From Pseudoalteromonas arabiensis (lineage in GTDB: Bacteria; Pseudomonadota; Gammaproteobacteria; Enterobacterales; Alteromonadaceae): a stretch of DNA of 64,000 bases. Location: positions 62,001 to 126,000 of the forward strand of contig NZ_LRUF01000008.1 in the NCBI RefSeq assembly GCF_001550155.1. Reading direction: 5' to 3'. Under the pieces are notes generated by a model that made no database searches, had not been told where the DNA came from, and was given only the letters and a program-made list of their open reading frames with translations. A program made the translations under genes and the position numbers. Below are positions 44,611 to 53,092 of this stretch, piece after piece (within the stretch, counting starts at the first letter, position 1; each line of letters begins with the position of its first letter).

Positions 44611-45822
44611 TTACTCAACTAGGCCTTCTTGTCGCACTGGCATAACAGCTCCGTGTTGTTCTTGTCGTTTTACATAGCTAAACAACAGCAAACACCCTAG
44701 TGCCAAGCTTGCAGCTAGCATAGAACCAAGGGTTGCGAATCTAAAACTATAAAACTGTGCAATAACCCCTGTTGCCCCTGCCCCACACATAACACCAAGT
44801 TTAATTGCGTTGGTATAAAACGCAGAGGTGAACCCTATCCGCTCTGGGAGCTGATCTTGTAATACGGTTAAGCCAATGCCCGCAAAAATACCGTAAAACA
44901 GCCCATTTAAAACTTGCAACGCGATTAAATGCCATACTTGAGTGGCAAAAAACACCCCTAAATAAAATACAATGGCACAACAAAATGCGAGGGCAAGCAT
45001 CGAGACTTTACTGTATTTTTTAGCAAGCTTTGCTCCATACAGCATGATAGGAATTTCTAACAGTGCCACCACACCCATAAATAGCCCGGGCGTATGTTCA
45101 GCAAATCCTAGTTCAGTAATGCTATAAAGCGGCAGTGCCGATGAATACATAATATTGCCCGTTGAACCAAGCATAATGGCTAAGCCTAACAACCAAAATG
45201 ATAAACTTGTTGCTTCTGCTGGCTCTAAAGCGTGTTGTGTTTTTTTAGTGCTGTATTCAGGAATAAACTTAAATGCAAAGATAAGTGCAACCAAGGCACA
45301 CACCGCAGCAAAATAAAACGAGCGGCTAAATTCGCCTCCCGCAGCTAACAAATAACCAAGCGGCGGGCCGCCCACCCAAGCAAAGGAAATAGCAGCACGT
45401 AAACGCGAATTAAAGCTGGTAATATCGATGTTCTGTTGACGCCCTGCCCATTGTCTTGCCACGGTCATCATTTGCGGAATTGCCGCATTGCCCATCGCGA
45501 GAAATAACACGCCTGCGAGCAGGACCTGCCAAAATGCACCGGCATTAGCAAAGATCACTAACGCACACACCATACCTGATACAGCCACCATAAATAACTT
45601 GCGCGCACTGGTGCCTTTATCAGCCATGCCACCCAGCCACTGACTGATAACTAACCCCGTAATAGTGACCGCCACCATATAAACACCCAAATAAACGGGC
45701 GGTGTTTGCAGCCCTTCTACAATGAATAGGCTCATCAACGGGTTAACGAATGCTCCCATTAACCCGGTTAGCATACTTAGCAGAATAAAAATTACACCAT
45801 GCTGTTTCAGCAATGCTTTCAC
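44611..45822 (-). CDS. SET-type sugar efflux MFS transporter
   Basis: About 403 residues from the GTG at 45822 (GTGGGG ribosome site 5 bases before); a GTG at 45846 would add eight residues. Twelve membrane segments are present. Similarity is strongest to the sugar-efflux (SetA/SetB) branch: MGAFVNPLMSLFIVEGL, MGNAAIPQMMTVARQWAG, FNSRLRAAISFAWVGGPPLG. Such proteins export glucosides or excess sugar across the inner membrane. Its nearness to the sucrose-type locus suggests overflow protection, but no operator of that locus is present in its upstream region. Confidence 0.8.
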   Translation of the reverse strand: MKALLKQHGVIFILLSMLTGLMGAFVNPLMSLFIVEGLQTPPVYLGVYMVAVTITGLVISQWLGGMADKGTSARKLFMVAVSGMVCALVIFANAGAFWQVLLAGVLFLAMGNAAIPQMMTVARQWAGRQQNIDITSFNSRLRAAISFAWVGGPPLGYLLAAGGEFSRSFYFAAVCALVALIFAFKFIPEYSTKKTQHALEPAEATSLSFWLLGLAIMLGSTGNIMYSSALPLYSITELGFAEHTPGLFMGVVALLEIPIMLYGAKLAKKYSKVSMLALAFCCAIVFYLGVFFATQVWHLIALQVLNGLFYGIFAGIGLTVLQDQLPERIGFTSAFYTNAIKLGVMCGAGATGVIAQFYSFRFATLGSMLAASLALGCLLLFSYVKRQEQHGAVMPVRQEGLVE

Positions 45823-45913
45823 GACAACCCCACAACAATATGACACGTGAATAGATATAAAGGGCGCAAATTATACACCGTTTTAGCGAAAACTTCATTT
45901 TGTAATACAAATT

Positions 45914-45943
45914 AAAAAGCCCAGCGTATAAGCTGGGCTTTTT
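45914..45943 (-). terminator. Terminator of the S8 protease gene
   Basis: AGCCCAGC and GCTGGGCT pair around a 6-base loop, flanked by A and T runs, so it can also act on transcripts from the other side. It lies just after the minus-strand protease stop. Confidence 0.85.
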
Positions 45944-45958
45944 CAAAGTGGAACTCTA

Positions 45959-48457
45959 TTAGTCGAACGATACCGTTACAGGGTTAGAGCAAACGGTTTC
46001 AGTCACACATACCTTGTACTCATAACTTGGTAACTCAGCATTACGCTCTACATCACGGTAGAAGCCGCGATCAGCTACTGTTTCAAGTAGTTCTCCGTTA
46101 CGGTAGATGCTTACTTGATCAGCAACTGTTTGCCAGCTTAAATCAACACGCATAGTACCTAAACGCGTTTTACTTGAGCGTTTAAGCGATAACTCAATTT
46201 CAACATCAGATACGACGACTGTTTGCGTAAACGTATCTGTTTGGCCTTCGCTATCTGTTGCTGTTAGCGTCACTTCATAGCTACCCGCTTCGGCATAAGT
46301 ATGTAGCGGATTTGCATCTGTCGATGATGCACCGTCACCAAAATCCCACGCCCAAGAAACAATATCATTATTGCTATCTGTGCTTGTATTGGTGAACGTT
46401 ACATTTAAACCGGATGCTTCAAATGCAAAACCTGCTTGTGGTGGCTGCGGGCTTACCTCACCAATGGCGCTGAAAGTAAGTGACCAGCTGTTTAATGTAC
46501 CTGTATCAGCAGCCAGTACATCTTTGACATTAAGTACCCAATCACCGGTTGCAACTTCGCCATTAAAGTTAGCCAGCGAATAGCTTTGTACTAAGTCATC
46601 TGCGCCACCTCCTGATTGGCTGTGAAGCGTGGCAGTTGTTCCTTGCGGCGAAGTTAACGTAACGATTAAATCACCAATGTAAGTATGAGCAATATCAATA
46701 CTTGCATCCGTTGAGAATACTGTCAGCTCGTCAGCAACAGTTATTATTGAATCAATACCTGTGTCATCGTTATCTGGAATAGTCAAAGGTGTTTCATTTG
46801 AGTAAGTAAAATCATTTAAGCCAACAGGATTAACAAATAGTGACACAGTGCTTTGTTTTGCTAGTTCACCTGACGTTGCATCAACAACAAAACTATAGCT
46901 ACCCCAAGCCGTTTCCTCTTGTGTGGGAACTGTTAATGTAACTAGATCACCCGGCACAGCTTCAGTTTGCGATAGCGTTGCACCGTCTAAATCAGCTTGA
47001 AGCGCAAGGTTAACAATGCCTTCCCACTCGGCAATTGAGCCAATTTCAAAGGTATAGGTTGCAGTTTCACCTGCGGTGATTTGTTGCGAACCTGGCGAAA
47101 CCGAAATTCTGAAGCTTGGTGTCGGATCAGCTTGTTCAAGCGCTTGATGCACATTTAAACGATTACCCGATACCGTTTTACCTTGCAATGCTTCATTTTG
47201 ATCACCACTATTCATTAACAGTTGTTTTAGCTCGAGCGCTGTTAAATCGGGGTTGATTGATAACACCAGTGCCGCAGCACCTGCAACATGCGGTGTGGCC
47301 ATTGAAGTACCAGAATAGCTTGCATAACCATTACCAGGTACCGTTGATAAAATTGCACTACCTGGTGCACCTAAATCAACACTGGTTAAACCCCATTGTG
47401 AAAAGCTCGACATATTGTCTCTGCTATCAGTACTGGCAACGGATAACACACTCTCGTGCTCGTAGTTTGACGGGTAATGCGGGTTTTGATCGTTATCTAC
47501 TGCATCATTACCTGCGGCTGCAACAAATAAAATATCTGCTTGCTCACTTGCAGTGATCGCATCTGCCAATGCTTGGCTAAAGCCACCACCGCCCCAACTG
47601 TTATTTAAAACACGTACATTGACGCCTTGGTTTTTAAGATCAACCATATAGTCGATACATTTTATCGCATCAGACGTTGAGCCTGTACCATCTGCACTTA
47701 AAAATTTACAACCTACAATTGATGCTTCTTGGTTTACACCGACGACACCTGTACTATTATTACCCGATGCACCAATAGTACCTGATACATGCGTACCATG
47801 ACCCTGATCATCCATAGGATCACCTGCATCAGTGATTGCATTAATACCATGTACGTCATCGATGTAACCATTACCATCGTTATCAATACCATCACCTGGA
47901 ATTTCACCTGGGTTGATCCACATATTGTCCGCTAAATCTTCATGGCTGTAATCAACACCAGTATCGATTACACCAACAACAACATCACGGCTCCCTGTTG
48001 AAATATTCCACGCTTCAACAGCATCAATATCAGCATCTTCTATACCACCGGTTTGACCTTCATTATGCAAACCCCATAATTGAGAGAAATCAGGATCATT
48101 CGGCACATTAGCTATCGACACACGATAGTCAGGTTCGGCATATTCAATTGCAGCATGGCTTTGTAGACGCTTGATAGCTTCTTTGCTGCTCATACCAACA
48201 ATTTTAAATTTAGCTAAACGACCAGATAAAATTGCAGAGTAATTATCATCAACACCATCTTTGTTAACATCACTAATCGTCGCTTTCACTAGGTTGCGAG
48301 CATTTTCTCGCACCGCGACAGACGTACCAGCTTTATACATGACCAAAACTGAGTCTTCACTTGCACCGACTACGGTCGCTTTTGCTGGAGTGCTAATTTG
48401 CGCAGCACCTAAACATGGTAATAAAGCTAGGCTGAGTACAGATAATTTAGTTTTCAT
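45959..48457 (-). CDS. Secreted subtilisin-like (S8) serine protease with P-domain and PKD domain
   Basis: An 832-residue exported protein. A signal peptide and inhibitor-like propeptide (to about residue 115) precede the catalytic domain with the triad D165 (VIDTGVDYSH), H223 (GHGTHVSG) and S385 (GTSMATPHVAGAAAL). After an interdomain at about 450-540 comes a proprotein-convertase P-domain (about 550-665; IAHTYIGDLIVTLTSPQG), a PKD domain (about 672-752; VSWAWDFGDGASSTDANPLH) and a C-terminal fibronectin-III-like domain with two cysteines. Several D/N-rich loops (DNDGNGYIDD) probably bind calcium. It would digest extracellular protein, and the C-terminal modules would hold it to substrate or surface. 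It may feed the peptide receptors at 9-18 kb. Confidence 0.92.
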   Translation of the reverse strand: MKTKLSVLSLALLPCLGAAQISTPAKATVVGASEDSVLVMYKAGTSVAVRENARNLVKATISDVNKDGVDDNYSAILSGRLAKFKIVGMSSKEAIKRLQSHAAIEYAEPDYRVSIANVPNDPDFSQLWGLHNEGQTGGIEDADIDAVEAWNISTGSRDVVVGVIDTGVDYSHEDLADNMWINPGEIPGDGIDNDGNGYIDDVHGINAITDAGDPMDDQGHGTHVSGTIGASGNNSTGVVGVNQEASIVGCKFLSADGTGSTSDAIKCIDYMVDLKNQGVNVRVLNNSWGGGGFSQALADAITASEQADILFVAAAGNDAVDNDQNPHYPSNYEHESVLSVASTDSRDNMSSFSQWGLTSVDLGAPGSAILSTVPGNGYASYSGTSMATPHVAGAAALVLSINPDLTALELKQLLMNSGDQNEALQGKTVSGNRLNVHQALEQADPTPSFRISVSPGSQQITAGETATYTFEIGSIAEWEGIVNLALQADLDGATLSQTEAVPGDLVTLTVPTQEETAWGSYSFVVDATSGELAKQSTVSLFVNPVGLNDFTYSNETPLTIPDNDDTGIDSIITVADELTVFSTDASIDIAHTYIGDLIVTLTSPQGTTATLHSQSGGGADDLVQSYSLANFNGEVATGDWVLNVKDVLAADTGTLNSWSLTFSAIGEVSPQPPQAGFAFEASGLNVTFTNTSTDSNNDIVSWAWDFGDGASSTDANPLHTYAEAGSYEVTLTATDSEGQTDTFTQTVVVSDVEIELSLKRSSKTRLGTMRVDLSWQTVADQVSIYRNGELLETVADRGFYRDVERNAELPSYEYKVCVTETVCSNPVTVSFD

Positions 48458-49000
48458 ATTTTCTATCCATAATTAGTTAGGCTGGCCGAGAGGTAGGCTC
48501 GACCAACAAAGCTCATTACTTCTGAATGAATATCACATGGCATATTTTATAAATGGCAAATCACAATCAACTGGCAAGAAAAATACCTATCGAAATAAAA
48601 GATCCATACTTTTAAATGGGAAAAATGATAGAAAAAAGTGAAATGCAGCACTTTTTAACCGGTTCCAAATTCAGGAACCTCAAACGCAATAACTAGCACT
48701 TTTTAACCAACCGATAAGCATAAATTAAACAATAAATTAACAAATCAGACTTAAGCCATTGAAAATAAATAATATTAAAAACAGCAAAAAATGATGATTT
48801 TTTATTCCTAAAAATCGGCCTAGAGTAATTACTTGTTAATCTAAAATTCAGATTATCAACGAGTAGTAAATACGTTTCATACACTTCTGAACGTCACAAA
48901 CGGAATATCACGCACTTAATCCGGCAAGGCATGCCGGTACATAGTTCTAAGTCAAAAATTGATTAGAACTTTGATTAATAATAACTGAAAGGAAATAATC
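48458..49000 (+). promoter_or_regulatory. Long control region between the protease and curlin genes
   Basis: A 543-bp AT-rich region, divergent between protease and curlin genes. It holds a 14-bp direct repeat AGCACTTTTTAACC at 48647-48660 and 48695-48708. Between these lies the inverted repeat GGTTCC-N7-GGAACC (48661-48679). Further right is CCGGCA-N5-TGCCGG (48921-48937). These are candidate binding sites, perhaps for the CsgD-like regulator encoded at 52202. A 63-codon minus-strand open frame at 48693-48884 is not called as a gene. Confidence 0.6.
48943..48970 (+). promoter_or_regulatory. Stem-loop in the probable leader of the curlin gene
   Basis: AGTTCTAA and TTAGAACT pair perfectly around a 12-base loop and end 30 bases before the curlin ATG, upstream of its GAAAGGAAAT ribosome site. 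It could stabilise the message or be an operator. Confidence 0.45.
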
Positions 49001-50515
49001 ATGAAGTTAAAAAAATCTCTACTCACATGCGCAATCACCTTCGCTTTGGGCTCAAGCTTTACTGCATCCGCGAATATTGATGATAAAGCTCAATCCAGCT
49101 CAGAGCTTGCTACGCAAGTAGCTGTACAAAGCACGACCAGCTCAGTTTCGATTGATCAAACATCGACATCTGGAATAGGTAACTCACATGTTGTTATACA
49201 GCAAGGTACTGGTCAAACTGCGGAAACAACCAGTATGGGTGATGGTAATTTACTTGAGGTTACTCAAACACAAACGAGTAACTTATCACTCGTAAGTGCA
49301 ACGGGTAATTTTAATACTATAACCCACAATCAAAATGGCACACTCAATGGTGCGTTATCCGAAGTTACTGGTACAGACAATACAATTGATGTGGCACAGC
49401 AAGGTGCTGGCTTCTTTGGCATTAATAATGAAGCAATTAATATCATCGAAGGTGACGCAAATACTATTGAAGTCAATCAAGGTGATGGTGGTCATTGGTT
49501 ATATAACTTCAATATGCAAGGTAACGACAACACAATTAGTGCATCGCAGGTAGGTTTATTAAATGAAGCGACATTCAATGTAGTGCAAGGTGATGATAAT
49601 ACACTTGAGGTAGCACAAGACGGTGTATTCAATGCATTTACTTCGGATGAAATCGTTGGAAACAGTAATGAAATTATTATTGATCAAACCGGTTCTTTCA
49701 ACAGCGCTATACTCACCTCATTGCGTGGAGATGCCAATGAAGTAGAGTTTGAACAAGATGGCGATTCAAATAGTGTTGTTATTGCTGAAATCACTGGCAA
49801 TGATAATGAAATTAACGCTGATCAAGAAGGCAATAGTAATAGCTTTGAGTCTGCTGTAATGATGGGTGATGGAAACGCTCTGCTAGTTAATCAAGCACAG
49901 GATAATAATACCGTCACACTTGATGCCATTGGCAATGATAATGAACTAACAGCATTTCAAAATGGTAACGGCAATGACGCTTACCTAGGTGCCGTTGGTG
50001 ACGAAAATGAATTCACCAGCAATCAAATTGGTGATGCTAACAGCGCACATATCGCAAACTTTAATGGTAGTGATAATGACGTTGATATTAGCCAGGCTGG
50101 TAATGAAAACACTGTACTTGTGCAGTCGTCATACCCTGACACTTCTCTCACTTCAAATAACAACGAAATTACCGTTAACCAAGAAGGTAGCTTAAATGAA
50201 GCCGCTCTTACATTTGCAAGCGTTCTTGATAGTAACAGTAACCAAGTTTCATTTGCACAAAGTGGTGAGTTGAATGCCATAGATCTCATTATGGAAGGTA
50301 GCGGCCATTCTGTTGATATCAGTCAGACTGGCTCTGAAAACTTTGTAGTAGGTGTTGATCAAGGTGCTTTTTTAATTGGTGGCGAGAATAACTCATTTGT
50401 TGTTGTGCAAGAAGGTAATGCGAACCTTGTCGAGGGCTCAATTATTGGTTCTAACAACGCAGTTATGATCACCCAAATTGGTGATGGCAATATCGCAACT
50501 GTCACTCAAGAATAA
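49001..50515 (+). CDS. csgA: Large curlin-repeat protein, CsgA-like amyloid subunit
   Basis: A 504-residue exported protein with a signal peptide ending ASA. From about residue 60 to the end it consists of about 19 imperfect repeats of 22-23 residues with the pattern G-(D/N)-x-N-x5-Q-x-G-x2-N (GDDNTLEVAQDGVFNAF, GNSNEIIIDQTGSFNSA, GDANEVEFEQDGDSNSV). Regularly spaced N, Q and G ladders are the mark of curli subunits, which stack as a beta-solenoid amyloid outside the cell. E. coli CsgA has five repeats in 151 residues, so this is more than three times longer. It is also rich in acidic residues. CsgE, CsgF and CsgG genes follow directly. No CsgB-like minor subunit is seen here. Confidence 0.9.
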   Translation: MKLKKSLLTCAITFALGSSFTASANIDDKAQSSSELATQVAVQSTTSSVSIDQTSTSGIGNSHVVIQQGTGQTAETTSMGDGNLLEVTQTQTSNLSLVSATGNFNTITHNQNGTLNGALSEVTGTDNTIDVAQQGAGFFGINNEAINIIEGDANTIEVNQGDGGHWLYNFNMQGNDNTISASQVGLLNEATFNVVQGDDNTLEVAQDGVFNAFTSDEIVGNSNEIIIDQTGSFNSAILTSLRGDANEVEFEQDGDSNSVVIAEITGNDNEINADQEGNSNSFESAVMMGDGNALLVNQAQDNNTVTLDAIGNDNELTAFQNGNGNDAYLGAVGDENEFTSNQIGDANSAHIANFNGSDNDVDISQAGNENTVLVQSSYPDTSLTSNNNEITVNQEGSLNEAALTFASVLDSNSNQVSFAQSGELNAIDLIMEGSGHSVDISQTGSENFVVGVDQGAFLIGGENNSFVVVQEGNANLVEGSIIGSNNAVMITQIGDGNIATVTQE

Positions 50516-50523
50516 ACTTTTAG

Positions 50524-50542
50524 GAGGGAGCTCTGCTCCCTC
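50524..50542 (+). promoter_or_regulatory. Intercistronic hairpin between csgA and csgE
   Basis: GAGGGAGC and GCTCCCTC form a perfect 8-bp stem with loop TCT. No T-run follows, so it is not a standard terminator. It locks an AGGAGG-like sequence into the stem and leaves csgE without a normally spaced ribosome site. Confidence 0.6.
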
Positions 50543-50550
50543 ATTCAATT

Positions 50551-50943
50551 ATGAAAACACAACTTTTAACCCGTATTTATTGCATTTTTTTAGCTTTCAC
50601 TTGTTTTACAAGCCAAGCTAAAGAGCTAGAGATTGATGGCCTTGTGCTCGACAGGAGCATAAGCCGTTTTGGGCACCAATTTTATTTTGAATTTGCGAAC
50701 CTCTGGCGCGATCTTCCTTCTACGGCTGGCTTTAATATCGAAATAAAAGAAACGGTATTACCACGAGCAGGCACACGACTCGTACTAAGAATGAATAATC
50801 AAATCGTGTATGTCACTTATCTAGGCCGTCGCCTTGAACCTTTGGATGAGCGTGTAAAACAAGCAATGTACAGTGTTATGGACGCGATGGCGCGCAGTCA
50901 GATGCAACAATCATCACCGGATATGGCAAAAAATGGATGGTAA
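50551..50943 (+). CDS. csgE: Curli assembly chaperone CsgE
   Basis: A 130-residue periplasmic protein with a signal peptide ending SQA, matching CsgE in length and pattern: ELEIDGLVLDRSISRFGHQF, FANLWRDLP and YVTYLGRRLEPLDE. CsgE caps the CsgG secretion pore from the periplasmic side and selects curlin subunits. The ATG has no ribosome site at the usual distance; AGGAGG lies more than 20 bases upstream in a hairpin, which should lower expression relative to the subunit. The next gene starts 2 bases after its stop. Confidence 0.9.
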   Translation: MKTQLLTRIYCIFLAFTCFTSQAKELEIDGLVLDRSISRFGHQFYFEFANLWRDLPSTAGFNIEIKETVLPRAGTRLVLRMNNQIVYVTYLGRRLEPLDERVKQAMYSVMDAMARSQMQQSSPDMAKNGW

Positions 50944-50944
50944 A

Positions 50945-51358
50945 ATGAAATATATCATTACCCTAATAATAATTTTCAACTTACAAACTAGCTGGGCGAC
51001 CGAACTCGTTTATACCCCAATTAACCCCAGTTTTGGCGGAAGCCCGCTCAATGGCAATATGTTATTAAGTAAAGCACAATCACAGAATAAGCATAAAGCC
51101 CCCATTATTGAGCAAAATTATGCAGATAAATTTCAAGATTCACTTGAGCGTACTTATCTAAACCGTATGGTGAGAGAAATCACCGATATGGCATTTGGTG
51201 AAGAAGTAGATGACAGCATTTTCAATGGCGACTCGTCATTTATCACCGGAGACTATGAAATACAAATTATCACCAGTACCACCGATACCATCACTGTTAG
51301 AATAACAAGCATACTAGATGGCACTGTGACGGTTATTGAAGTACCGAGGTTTGAATGA
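50945..51358 (+). CDS. csgF: Curli assembly protein CsgF
   Basis: About 137 residues from the ATG at 50945; earlier in-frame codons lie within csgE. After a signal peptide ending SWA comes the CsgF hallmark ELVYTPINPSFGGSPLNGNM. This is the N-terminal peptide that inserts in the CsgG pore, followed by a linker and the C-terminal domain (TSTTDTITVRITS). CsgF links the pore to the growing fibre at the cell surface. Start and stop are coupled to both neighbours (ATG 2 bases after csgE, 4-base overlap with csgG). Confidence 0.92.
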   Translation: MKYIITLIIIFNLQTSWATELVYTPINPSFGGSPLNGNMLLSKAQSQNKHKAPIIEQNYADKFQDSLERTYLNRMVREITDMAFGEEVDDSIFNGDSSFITGDYEIQIITSTTDTITVRITSILDGTVTVIEVPRFE

Positions 51359-52131
51359 TGATTAAGGTAATTTTAAGTGCGATACTATTGATACTTACTG
51401 GCTGTTCATCAATTGGTAACCTTGTTCCACCAAGCAAGGAGTTAGCCGAGACATTAGAACCAACTGAAACATTTCAAGCCCTTCAAGCACTGCCTAATCC
51501 TATGGGCAGTATTCCTGTTTCTGTTTATTCATTTAGAGATCAAACGGGTCAATATAAACCGCAAGCCAATGTGAGTTCATTCTCAACCGCCGTCACGCAA
51601 GGTGCTAACTCAATTCTGGTACAAGCTTTACATGAATCTGATTGGTTTATTCCTGTGGAGCGTGAAGGTTTACAAAATATCTTAACTGAACGGAAGATAA
51701 TCCGTGCTGCACAAGCAGAAAATAAGGATTTACCAGATCTCCCCCCTCTTACAACTGCAAAAATAATTCTTGAAGGAGGAATTATTAGCTACGATACCAA
51801 TATTAAAACGGGCGGTATCGGTATGGAATATTTTGGTATTGGTGCATCAGAGCTATACAGAGAGGATGCGATTTCAATCTATTTGCGCGCTGTTGATGTA
51901 CGAACAGGACAGGTATTACTCTCAGTCGCCACCAGCAAAAAAGTACTTAGCCAAGAAATGCGCGCAGGCTTTTTTCGCTATGTGAGTTATAAACGACTTG
52001 CCGAAGCAGAAGCAGGCTATACAGACAATGAACCCATGAGTATTTGTGTTACTCAGGCTATCGAGAAAGCCCTTAGTGACTTAATTCTAAAAGGCATCAA
52101 TAAAGGTATTTGGTCAGCTAAAACGGTGTAA
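51355..52131 (+). CDS. csgG: Curli secretion channel lipoprotein CsgG
   Basis: A 258-residue outer-membrane lipoprotein. The lipobox LTGC places the acylated cysteine at residue 17. Typical CsgG blocks follow: VSVYSFRDQTGQYKP, STAVTQGANSILVQAL, WFIPVEREGLQNILTERKII and AISIYLRAVDVRTGQVL. Nine copies would form the outer-membrane pore that secretes the curlin-repeat protein. It overlaps csgF by 4 bases and is followed by a perfect hairpin terminator shared with the convergent csgD-like gene. Confidence 0.94.
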   Translation: MMIKVILSAILLILTGCSSIGNLVPPSKELAETLEPTETFQALQALPNPMGSIPVSVYSFRDQTGQYKPQANVSSFSTAVTQGANSILVQALHESDWFIPVEREGLQNILTERKIIRAAQAENKDLPDLPPLTTAKIILEGGIISYDTNIKTGGIGMEYFGIGASELYREDAISIYLRAVDVRTGQVLLSVATSKKVLSQEMRAGFFRYVSYKRLAEAEAGYTDNEPMSICVTQAIEKALSDLILKGINKGIWSAKTV

Positions 52132-52135
52132 GCTA

Positions 52136-52166
52136 AATAATGGTGCTGATTATCAGCACCATTATT
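52136..52166. terminator. Bidirectional terminator between csgG and the csgD-like gene
   Basis: AATAATGGTGCTGA and TCAGCACCATTATT form a perfect 14-bp palindrome with a TTA loop; the A/T ends serve as U-tract on either strand. Confidence 0.85.
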
Positions 52167-52201
52167 TATACAACGGCTTATAAAACCCAAGCGATGTCTT
52201 A

Positions 52202-52894
52202 CTATCTTTGCAAAGATAAACTCACAGCCATATAGTTTTGTGCCCAATTAGCAAGTTCAACTCGATTACGCGACGCTGTTTTTTTGAATGCACTATAGAG
52301 ATGGGTTTTTACAGTATGGTCACTAATATTCAAACTTTCAGCAATATCACGATTACTTGCTCCTTGTGCTAGCAAATGAATAACAGATTTTTCGCGTTTA
52401 GTAAGTGAGTTTAGCTCTATTGCTGTTCCAGCGGTCTCATTATTTGTATTAAATTGGTTTCGAGAAATAGCTGACCACATATAGTTAAACACAGTGGAAA
52501 TGCTCTTTGAACTAAAAAGTAGCTCGCCATTAAGCACTTTCATCAGCCCAGCAAAAATATCTTCTGGCGATTGCTCAGCAAAAAAGACACCTTTAATACC
52601 ATTAAGCAGTAAATTCTTTTCACACACAGAGTTAACTTCAGCATTGAAAATAACCACAGTGTGTTTTTTGGCAAGTTGAACTAACTCAGCTGGAAGCAAG
52701 TCGAGCCAATAAGACCCTGCACTATCAATAAGATAAAGATCAAACTCCTCTCGCATTGACTCTAATGGCAGCCGCGAATCAATTTTAACGCGCACGAAGA
52801 ACGCATCTAACATTTTAATTAAATATTGATAATTATGACTGCGATTTTGTGACGTTGCTTGGGCTTTTAGGAATACAGAAGTTGGCTGAATCAT
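52202..52894 (-). CDS. csgD: CsgD-like LuxR-family regulator of the curli operon
   Basis: A 230-residue protein. The C-terminus LTKREKSVIHLLAQGASNRD, then IAESLNISDHTVKTHLYSAF, is close to E. coli CsgD, including the KTHLY and FKK pattern. The N-terminal 150 residues resemble a degenerate receiver (FDLYLIDSAGSYW; GIKGVFFAEQSPEDI) in which the usual phosphoacceptor pocket is not obvious, as in CsgD. It would activate the curli genes. Unlike the E. coli arrangement it is convergent at the far end of the operon rather than divergent from csgB. Confidence 0.85.
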   Translation of the reverse strand: MIQPTSVFLKAQATSQNRSHNYQYLIKMLDAFFVRVKIDSRLPLESMREEFDLYLIDSAGSYWLDLLPAELVQLAKKHTVVIFNAEVNSVCEKNLLLNGIKGVFFAEQSPEDIFAGLMKVLNGELLFSSKSISTVFNYMWSAISRNQFNTNNETAGTAIELNSLTKREKSVIHLLAQGASNRDIAESLNISDHTVKTHLYSAFKKTASRNRVELANWAQNYMAVSLSLQR

Positions 52895-53092
52895 TTTATT
52901 TCTTCCTTGAAATATTTTCTACACAATACCTAAATAAGACACAAGCATCAACATAAAAATAAACATCTGGCAACATAATTATTAAAAAAACTCATCCTTT
53001 AGGATTTATTAAGCCCAACCAAATAAACGATGATTCATTAACCAGCAAAGACTCTCCCTTAGTAACATTAAAAGTTTCTTGTGCTAATTTGT

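Noticed and set aside
48693..48884. 63-codon minus-strand frame in the curlin control region
   Set aside because: It overlaps the direct repeats, has an AT-driven composition and no ribosome site or family resemblance.
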